DNA of 64,000 bases from Alopecurus myosuroides (lineage: Eukaryota; Streptophyta; Magnoliopsida; Poales; Poaceae), in assembly GCA_028641055.1 (NCBI GenBank), contig CM054061.1, positions 57,114,681 through 57,178,680 on the forward strand, written 5' to 3'. Every line of letters starts with the position of its first letter. The first letter of the stretch is position 1. The position numbers and the translations under genes were made by a program. This document shows positions 56,350 through 64,000 of this stretch, in pieces. The notes under the pieces are model-generated. The model searched no databases, was not told the origin of the DNA, and saw only the letters and a program-made list of their open reading frames with translations.

Positions 56350-57934
56350 GGCCAAGATGGTGAAGATGGGGACCGAATTGATCAAGATGATCAAGTCATT
56401 CCTCCTCGCAATAATGAGGAGATCGAAGCCCGTCGTGCTAGAAGGATAAGAAGAGCTTTGAAGCAAATTGATGCTCAAGACAACAAAGTGTTGGAAGATA
56501 TTAAAGCACAAAGATTGCCACAATGTTATTGGCACTAAGTGGATATTCAAGAACAAGCAAGATGAGCATGGCATTGTTATAAGAAACAAGGCAAGATTGG
56601 TGGCTCAAGGCTACACTCAAGTGGAAGGCATTGACTTTGATGAGAACTATGCTCCCGTGGCTCGCCTTGAGTACATCCATATCCTCCTTACATATGCATC
56701 TTCACATAATTTCAAATTGCAACAAATGGATGTCAAAAGTGCTTTCTTTAATGGTCCACTAAAACAGGAGGTATATGTTAAGCAACCTTCGGGGTTCGAG
56801 AACGTCAACTTTTCTAACCATGTCTACAAACTTGATAAGGCTCTTTATGGACTTAAACAAGCACCACGTGTGTGGTGTGAGCACCTTAGAGAGTTGTTGG
56901 AAGACCGTGGTTTCGAAGTTGGGAAGATCGACCCCACCCTTTTCACAAAGAGGGTAAAGGGAGAGCTTTTCATATGCCAACTCTATTTGGACGATTATCT
57001 TTGGTTCAACCAACCAAGGTTTTAATAGTGAGTTCTCAAAGCTTATGACTGACATGTTTGAGATGTCCATGATGGGAGAGCTTAAATTCTTTCTTGGCTT
57101 TGAGATCAAGCAATTGGCTCGTGGGACTTTCATTTATCAAGCCAAGTACACCCAAGACATGCTCAAGAGGTTTAATTTCCAAGGTGCAAAGATGAAGCCA
57201 TCACCTATGCAAGTAAAATGCCACCTCAAGCGCAATCTGGATGGTAAGATGTGGACCAAAAGTTGTATCGTTCTATGATTGGTTCTTTGCTTTACCTTTG
57301 TGCATCTAGGCCCGATATCATTTTGAGTGTAGGTGTGTGTGCAAGGAATCAAGCGGCTCCTAAGGAAAGACACTTAGTGGCGGTCCATAGGATCTTTTGG
57401 TATTTGGTTGATACCTCAAGGTTTGGTTTGTGGTACCCAAAGGGGGCACAATTCTCTCTCAAGGGGTACACAGACTCGGATTGGGCCGGTGATCAAGATG
57501 ATAGGAAGTCTACTTCGGGGGCTTGCCAATTTCTTGGTACGTCCTTGGTGAGTTGGTCTTCCAAGAAGCAAAATTGCATATCTCTCTCCACCGCCGAAGC
57601 CGAGTATGTGGCGGCCGCTAGTGCTTGCACCCAATTTCTGTGGATGAGGCAAACCCTCAAAGACTACGATGTTCACTTGGAGAAGGTACCCCTCATGTGT
57701 GACAAAGAAAGTGCCATCAAGATTGCCTACAACCCCGTGCAACACACAAGGACGAAGCATATTGAGATTCGTCATCATTTCATCCGGGATCATGTGGCAA
57801 GAAGTGATATTGAGCTAGCATATGTCCCCACCAAGGATAATCTCGCGGACATCTTCACGAAGCCTCTCGATGATGCAAGATTCATGTTCTTGAGGAATGA
57901 GCTAAATATCATTGATTCTAGGAGTTTGACTTGA
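55966..57934 (+). pseudogene. Copia reverse transcriptase and RNase H
   Basis: A linker with an Asp run encoded by (GAT)n at about 56318-56346 leads into [52 protein letters not shown] and YLDDYLWF, where YVDDI/M is usual. The frame changes near 56530, 57020 and 57255. RNase H (57251-57934): GYTDSDWAGD, STSGACQFLG, STAEAEYVAA, CDKESAIKIA, HIEIRHHFIRD, FTKPL. RNase H is the best-preserved part; RT is broken by at least two shifts. Stop TGA at 57932-57934. Confidence 0.88.
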
Positions 57935-59172
57935 AGATCTTGCACACACCCCTATAGTTGATACGTGTTTGGGTTTAGGTGTAGGCATGGACATAGGAGG
58001 AGTGTTATCCTGACACATTGGGTTCTCCCCCCCCATTATGCCCAAAGCAAAAATTCATTGTTATCTCTCATTTTCTAATGTTGAATTGTGAGCTTCAATG
58101 TCGAGTATTGGCCATGCACCCAAGATATATCTTCGCGGTGTCATACCATGATCTCTTACATGGTTTCTTAGGCCACCAACCTCTTCTTTGTGAACAGTTG
58201 GATCTTAGTTGGGGTTTATTCGGTATTTCATTGCATTTCTCTTGTTTTCCCTCGCTAAGTGTTTTTGTGGGAAAATCTCACTCAATTGGTCTATTTGATT
58301 GTTTGATTCTTGCAATTGAGGGGGATAAGTACTACTTCCAGTTTGGTGTTTCTATCCTAAGCCTTTCTACCCAAAACCAAACTCTATCTAGCACACTTGT
58401 CGCTCCATTGAAACTAGGAAGCTTCGAATCAGAAGGCAGCCGAAAAATCCAGTTCTGTTTTGAACCAGAATATCCGGGTGGTATCGGAATATCCGGTTCA
58501 TACTTGAACCAGAATATCCAGTCCGGCGAATCTACACATATTCGGAGGGACACGGGGGGATAGGCAGTTCTTTCCTTTTCTCCCCCAACTCCTCTCCTCC
58601 ACCACAGTGCCGCCTCTCCGATTCTTGCCCCCCGGGCCACTTCCTCCACGGAATCCGCGAGTTCTTGCCCGGATCTTGTTCTCCATAACCTTGGGATCAC
58701 TTCCATCCAAGCATCTTCATAAATGGACACCAATAGAGTTCAAATATTTTGAATCTTGGTGCCATAACCCTACCTCTCCATGGATTTGTGCTTTTTCTAG
58801 TCACTGCTTGGTAGTGATTGCTCGTTAAGGTATCTTATGCATGCTAGAGACAATAGGTTAGATTCCCATATCACCGATCTAGTTTTAAAATCTAGGTAAG
58901 GATCAATATGTTGCTGGTTTCGTGCACTCGGAATATCCGGTTCTGTATTGAACCGTAATATCCGGTTGTGTTCTTCACGCACTTGGAAATTTTTGATACA
59001 GTATTGAACCGGAATACCCGGCTGAGTTCTGTCCCGAATTCCACCAGCACTAGATCCTAACTAGAATTTCTTCTCGACCATTGGGTGGACTCTTCCCTAT
59101 TGTTTTGACGTATGATTCCTCCATTGTTTGACATGTGTGCACTTACCCCCATTGCTTCCTCTATGATTCTCC
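57935..59172. other. Copia 3' non-pol region, first part
   Basis: No convincing coding. It includes further copies of the CCGGAATATCCGG motif at about 58460-58525 and 58928-59025, as in the LTR. Confidence 0.6.
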
Positions 59173-59637
59173 TTCACAAGTAGCTCTCACGCTGACAAGT
59201 TGGGCCCTCGCATGCGTCCTTCGTACAAGGACACGAGTGATGAGGACCCCAGTGACCCTCGTCCTCCAAGGAAAGCTATTCACAAAGGGAAGACCAAGTC
59301 TTTGGCCTCGAAGCCATCAAGGAAGAAGAAAGTCAAGGAAGCAAGGAAGAATTACAAGCTAGAAGTCACCACTCAGCTTCTTCACCACGTGAGTGGTGCT
59401 ACTGGTGATCTTCCTGTTGCTCTTGTCCCTCAGTCCTATACTCAATGGTAATCCAGAGACCGTACCCCTTGGGAGAATATTGAGGAGGCTCTTCGTAGCA
59501 CAACTGCTTCTTCCAGTACTCATGTTGGAGATGATTTTGATGAGGAAGATGAGGATGCGGACGAGGATCTGGAGAGGGCTACTGAGGGTGCTTCTGATGC
59601 GTCAACTGGAGAGTTGTCTGAGCATTCGGATTCTTAG
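59173..59637 (+). pseudogene. Extra 3' ORF of the Copia element, unknown function
   Basis: One frame with no ATG recognised at its start and a TAA at 59449-59451. It first reads a basic segment (RPPRKAIHKGKTK, KPSRKKKVKEARK), then HHVSGATGDLPVALVP; after the stop the same frame continues with WENIEEALRSTTASS and a highly acidic tail (FDEEDEDADEDLE) to TAG at about 59637. Its place between pol and the 3' LTR is that of the env-like or extra ORF of SIRE-lineage elements, but I see no signal peptide or transmembrane segment. Function unknown. Confidence 0.45.
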
Positions 59638-60199
59638 ATCGTTGTTGGGACGCTAGCACCACTACCTATCTCCTTTTTTGTGTCTTGATGCCAAAGGGGA
59701 AGAAGTAGTATTATGCCTACGGGATTTGCATGGGTTTCGGTCACAAGCATATGCTTTTACCATTTCTTGAGAGCTTGTGTCCATTTAGTCTTATTCGTGA
59801 ACTATTTGCTTGTTATTGTCTCGTTTAAAACTATGTGCTATGTGTTGTGAGACTTTGGTGACTATGGTTATCTACTATGGGTATTTGGTTATCTATGGTT
59901 ATCTATGATTATGTTGATGATATTATCTATTATTGTGCTTGGTAATTCATATTGTCATCTCTACGCATAAGGTATATATTTCTCACTTCCTCAACATATT
60001 GGTGATTTTGGTTACTTTGGCATGTTTGCTACTTGTTGGAAATTGCTCCCCTTGTATTATTGCATTTTTGCATTTGAGGCAAACAAAAGATGTGCATATA
60101 GATAGGGGAGAAATTTCCAATTTTTTGTTTCAAACATGTACTCGTCAAGATTTTATTGCAAATCTTAGTATTGTCATCTAACACCAAAAAGGGGGAGAT
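59638..60199. other. Copia 3' untranslated region and polypurine tract
   Basis: T-rich region ending AAAAAGGGGGAGAT immediately before the 3' LTR (polypurine tract about 60186-60198). Confidence 0.75.
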
Positions 60200-61269
60200 T
60201 GAAAGTGCGTTTCGTTTTCCGGGTGTTTTGTGTGTTAGTTAACAATGCTAAGTACATTATTCATCGAGTTGTTAAGTGTGCAGGTGTTATCTTTAACATC
60301 GGCATCGATCACCAAAAAGAGCGGTGAAGATTGGGCTAAGAGATTTGGGACAGTGAGGAGCCGGATTATTCTAGGAACCCGGATATTCTAGTTAGGATGG
60401 TTTCTGTCCAGTTCGAGACAGAGAAGAGCCAGAATATTGGAACCGGATTATTCATGCCATGCCGGGTATTCCGGTTGAGGAAGTTTTGCTCCAAATCGAC
60501 TAAGGACTGAAGCCTCAACTCACAGTTTCCAACCGGATTATTTGAACCAGATTATTCCGTGCCAACCGGAATATCCGGCTCAGGTGCCTGGACAGAAGCC
60601 AACCGGATTATTCATCCCCAGTCGGAATATCCGGTTGATGTCAACGAGTTCATTCAGATCTGGAGAAATATCCCGACCGGATATTCCGGTCTAAACTTGG
60701 ACCTGATATTCCGGTACCTCTTTTCCAGCTCAAACGGCTAGAATTGAGGAGGGGGTATAAATACCCCTCCTCTTCCTCCTTGAGCTCTAGGTCGTCCATT
60801 AGCATTCAATAGCATTTATTGATCTCACCAAATCTTCAATTACTCCCAATCCCTCCCACCAAACTTGTTGATCTTTGGAGGATTGAAGGAGAAGGCCCCG
60901 ATCTACATCTTCACCGAGTCGTTCTTCATTTCTCCTCATATTCTTGAGGGATTTGAGTATAGGGTTTCCATTTGTGGAGAACCTAGACCTCTTGCTACTC
61001 TTGGTGATTCTTGGTGTTGGGAGCCCCCAATTTGGTTGTGGGTGTGTGCTGCATGTTGTTTGTAAAGGATTCGATTCCCGCCTCAAAGGGGATCCATAGT
61101 GGAAGGTGGACTAGGCCTTTGTGGCGGGGTTCATCGGAGAATAGGGTGAGGCCTTTGTGGCGTTGAGTAGGCCTTTGTGGCGGGATCACACCCCTCCAAC
61201 GTGACGTACTCCCTTAACAAGGAGGAACTCAGGATTACATCGTGTCTTCGCGTGCTTCATATCGGTTAC
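60200..61269 (+). repeat. Copia 3' LTR, left part
   Basis: TGAAAGTGCGTTTCG..., aligned with the 5' LTR through ...CATATCGGTTAC, where a Gypsy LTR enters at 61270. The CCGGATATTCCGG array is at about 60358-60720 and the TATA box at 60756-60763. The rest of this LTR lies outside the window. Confidence 0.88.
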
Positions 61270-62468
61270 TGATACGTCTCCAACGTATCTATAATTTTGA
61301 TGTTCCCTGATGATATTATGCCAATTGCTACATGTTTTCTCCCTTCTTTATGACATTTTTATCGATTTGCCGGACTAACCTATTGACAAGATGCCACAAA
61401 GCCAATTCCTTGTTTTCTGCTATTTTTAGTTTCAGAAAAGTTGTTTTGGAAATATTTTCGGAATTGGAAAATTCGAACCCCGGAATTCTTCGAATTCCGA
61501 AGGTTCCACGGAGCCCCGAAGAGACCCGGAGAGGGGCCTCAGGGGGCCCACACCATAGGGTGGCGCTCCCCCTTGGCCGCGCCAGGGGGTGGTGTGGGGC
61601 CCCCAGGGCTCCACCGCATTTGCCCTTTCGCCTATTTATTCCCCTCCGAAGGAAAACAATAGGCACCTGATAAAAAATCCCCGAAAAGTTCCGCAGCCGC
61701 CGTCATCGTCAACCCTAGATCAGGGTTTTTTAAAGATATTTCCCGGCACCCTGCCGGAGAGGAGATCATCACCGTAGGCCTCGTCATCACCATGCCTGCC
61801 TCCGGAGTGATGCGTGAGTAGTTCATGCTTGGACCACGGGTCCATAGCAGTAGCTAGATGGTTGTCTTCTCCTCCTATGCCTCAATGTTTAGATCTCGTG
61901 AGCTGCCTAACATGATCGAGATTGTTCTTATGTAATTCTATGTGCAGTGTTTGCTAGGATCCGATGAATATTGAACTTATGCCAAGTTGATTATAGTCTT
62001 CATTGCATATGTTATTTGTGATCTTGCATGCTTTCCGTTGCTAGTGGTTGCTCTGGCCAAGTAGTTGCTAGTGACTCCAAGAGGGAGTATTTATGCTCGA
62101 TAGTTGGGTTCATGCCTCCTTTTCGCCTGTGCTCAAGTGGCAGAAACGTGACGGGGGAGGATGTGTTGTTGCCACTAGGGAGAAAATTGCGGTGTGAGTG
62201 CCCGCGTGCACAATCATTTCTTACATTACACACATTGCTTAATGCAATTATCTGTTGCTTGCAACTTAATACCTAAGGGGGTTCGGATGATAACCTGAGG
62301 GTGGATTATTAGTCATAGATGCAGTTGGATTACGGTGTATGTATATTGTTGTAATGCACGCACTAAATATCATAGTAGTCATTAATGTGCACTACGGTGC
62401 AACCTCTATTTGTCAATTGCCCAGCTGTAATTTGTTCACCTAGCATGCTATATTTTATGGAGAGACAC
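61270..62468 (+). mobile_element. Second Athila-like Gypsy, 5' LTR part (in Copia 3' LTR)
   Basis: Same family as 43231-44893: TGATACGTCTCCAACG start, same GC-rich block (61545-61610) and leader. Cut at GGAGAGACAC (62468), corresponding to about 44439 in the other copy, by the Tat-like Gypsy that follows. Right part not in the window. Confidence 0.85.
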
Positions 62469-62946
62469 TGATGGGGGGATGCTAACCCGGTATGCCAAGA
62501 TCCAAGGAATAACCCGGCCCAGAGACAGTGAGCAGGATACGGCTAGGGATAAAGATGTTTGTGGAGGCCCAAGCTTGTGGGCCTAGTGACCCGGATTGTG
62601 GGTGTTGTAAAGGAAAGTTAGGGTTAGCACGCCGTGTCTGGGTAGGACCCGGGTGTGCCTTGTAAAGTAAGTTAGGAGGGGTACGGGTACTATATAAACC
62701 GACCCTCGGGTATAGATTGACACAGAGATTTGAGAACCTTAGCAATATCGAGTGGTATCGAGTATCCAGTGTAAACCCTAATCGAGTTATTGTATCGAGA
62801 ATAGAGATCCGGCGACCTCGATTGCCGGCTGTCAGATCAAGTTGTATCATGTCTTCCTTTGAGCTAAACCCTCTCCCGAACGCCTGTGTCGACTTGCCCC
62901 AAGATCAGTTACCCCTGGTAACATCTGCCGTGATTATCCCACGACA
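62469..62946 (+). repeat. Tat-like Gypsy 5' LTR (478 bp)
   Basis: TG...CA; TATA box TATATAAA at 62691-62698; ATG at 62849 opens the gag frame inside the LTR, as in the other copy. Confidence 0.88.
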
Positions 62947-64000
62947 TTTGGCGCCCACCGTGGGGCCTGCGTCCAAAGGTGTCTACATCACGGGAGAAGC
63001 TCGGAAGGGCATGGAGAATCTTGTCATCGGCGAGATCTACATCGACCACGAAGGAGAAAAGGTGGTGGACGATTCCGGCTGGGGGCCGGAGTCGGATCAC
63101 CTCGAAACCGGATCCGTCATAACAATCGGCCGGATCAACGTCTTCATCGGTATGGTATGTGCTTCCAATTCGGTCCCTGACAACGTTGGATCTGATTCTA
63201 TGCCATGAAAAGCCACGTCTACCCGATCAGATGATGAAGAATCAACGGGAACGACATATCCAGCAGAAGAACCCATCGCGGAGTGGGAACAGCCGGAGGA
63301 GCCGGCATGGACCCCACGCGACCGGGCCCAAGGAGAAGATGGCACCGGGTCTATCCTGGATCTACTGGAAAACCGGTATGAGGAGAACGGTGAAGAGGAA
63401 CAGCCTGAATTCACACCGGATGTCGCGCGCCGAGTTGCAGTCTATGCAGCCCCCGCGGCTAACCAAGGAAACACAGCCGCGGCACCAGTCGGGGCAGTGG
63501 CCCAGCAACAGGGCGCGGTTAACGGAGACCCGGTCTTGACCCGGGTCGATGGAGAGTCAGCATCGGTCACCAGTCGCGCGGCAGATGAGGAGCAACACGC
63601 CAACATGTTCGGGTTTCAAGCCAATCGGACACCCGGGGCGGGTCCCTCGAATCCGCGTCACCCGGCCCTGTTCGATAATAATTTGATCTTGGATCCTACA
63701 GTCCTCGCCACTGTTATCACCCCAGAAAACGCGGCAGAGCGTGTTAGAGATCTGGACGTGGCTCGTCGTGCATTGGAACAGCAAAGAAGGCAAGTGGAAG
63801 CAGATAGACAGGGGATGGCCACCCGGCGGCGCGAGCTAGACGCGTTGGAAACCCGGCGGCTTCGAGAGGAAACGTCCAGGATACATCAAAGGCACCACAC
63901 CAGGTTGCCAGCAACGGGCGGGGTTATTAATCCGGCTAATTTGTTCATCACGCCTCAGGATCAACCGATACCAGTGGTGAACCAGGGAACTGCACCCCAA
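62849..64000 (+). pseudogene. Tat-like Gypsy gag, N-terminal part, one nonsense codon
   Basis: From ATG 62849 (MSSFELNPLPN) in the LTR the frame passes the primer site (LAPTVG) and the block KGVYITGEARKGMENL, VIGEIYI, VDDSGWGPES. At 63206-63208 an in-frame TGA interrupts; the same frame then stays open to the window edge: an acidic Glu-rich stretch, EFTPDVARRVAVYAAP, an Ala/Gln-rich linker, and a charged coiled coil (RVRDLDVARRALEQQRRQVE). No capsid homology region or zinc knuckle is reached. A GTATGT donor-like site lies at 63155, so the stop could fall in a short intron, but no good acceptor is visible. Gag would form the virus-like particle. Confidence 0.75.
62949..62966 (+). promoter_or_regulatory. 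Primer-binding site, tRNA-Lys type
   Basis: TGGCGCCCACCGTGGGGC, a perfect complement of the 3' end of plant tRNA-Lys (CTT) including CCA. Confidence 0.85.

Larger units (their letters stand above)
42364..61269 (+). mobile_element. SIRE-like Ty1/Copia LTR retrotransposon, hit in both LTRs
   Basis: 5' LTR 42364-52171 (own length about 1.28 kb once the nested Gypsy is removed), primer site TGGTATCAGAGC at 52174, gag, protease, integrase, RT, RNase H (Copia order) to 57934, a 2.2 kb 3' region, purine tract GGGGGAGA, and 3' LTR from 60200, itself entered by another Gypsy at 61270. The two LTRs differ at many positions (substitutions and indels), so this is an old insertion. Long gag with coiled coil and an extra 3' ORF fit the SIRE/Maximus lineage; family name not assigned. 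Confidence 0.88.
62469..64000 (+). mobile_element. Second Tat-like Gypsy (sister of 21625-32259), 5' part
   Basis: TGATGGGGGGATGCTAACCC start at 62469, LTR to 62946, primer site, and gag running off the window. It is clearly diverged from the first copy's LTR but aligns throughout. It retains gag sequence that the first copy has lost. Confidence 0.88.

Noticed and set aside
1..64000. CRISPR arrays, tRNA/rRNA genes, bacterial-type operons
   Set aside because: None seen; the window is repeat-dominated plant nuclear DNA.

Overview
This window is plant nuclear DNA, almost certainly from a large grass genome of the Triticeae (wheat, Aegilops, barley or rye type). The evidence is the density and kind of repeats: a CACTA transposon with CCAGTAGTG terminus and GGTCCCGGTT-type subterminal repeats, Stowaway MITEs (CTCCCTCCG ends, TA target duplications), a hAT element, at least three L1-type LINEs plus a LINE tail, Ty3/Gypsy elements of Tat-like and Athila-like type, a large SIRE-like Ty1/Copia element, and a foldback MITE inside a (TA)n tract. 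I see no intact ordinary host gene and no tRNA, rRNA or CRISPR. All assignments come from reading motifs and aligning copies within the window by eye.

Layout. 1-4728: 3' part of a CACTA element (end of the transposase region with DUF4216), which carries fragments of two host-type genes (a duplicated piece of a DRM DNA methyltransferase and a piece of a FAR1/FRS MULE-type transposase), a 0.33 kb-arm inverted repeat, and a GC-rich antisense proline-rich ORF. 4729-9737: low-copy-looking DNA with a LINE tail, a Stowaway and a 16-bp retroposition scar. 9738-17856: two related LINEs head to head (minus copy 9738-~13625, plus copy 15370-17856), separated by TACATACC-rich DNA and a 1.03 kb element with 25-bp inverted ends. 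19085-38284: a four-level nest, Stowaway < hAT < LINE < Gypsy, with each insertion marked by its own target-site duplication. 38287-42363: single-copy-looking DNA, the foldback MITE and an LTR fragment. 42364 to the right edge: a Copia element whose two LTRs were each hit by the same Athila-like Gypsy family; one of those Gypsies carries a solo LTR, and the other was entered by a second copy of the Tat-like Gypsy, whose gag runs off the window.

The most notable content is (1) the Tat-like Gypsy at 21625-32259, which has nearly identical LTRs but a deleted gag and a pol with nonsense codons, and carries on its opposite strand a complete spliced gene: TATA box, ATG-free leader with an intron, six coding exons with canonical GT-AG junctions and compatible phases, 913 codons with one nonsense codon; (2) the CACTA element carrying DRM methyltransferase and FAR1-like fragments next to a long inverted repeat, an arrangement that could yield small RNAs; (3) an LTR family that appears to have lengthened by absorbing a copy of its own primer-binding site; and (4) a gag reading frame that starts inside the LTR and reads through the primer-binding site.
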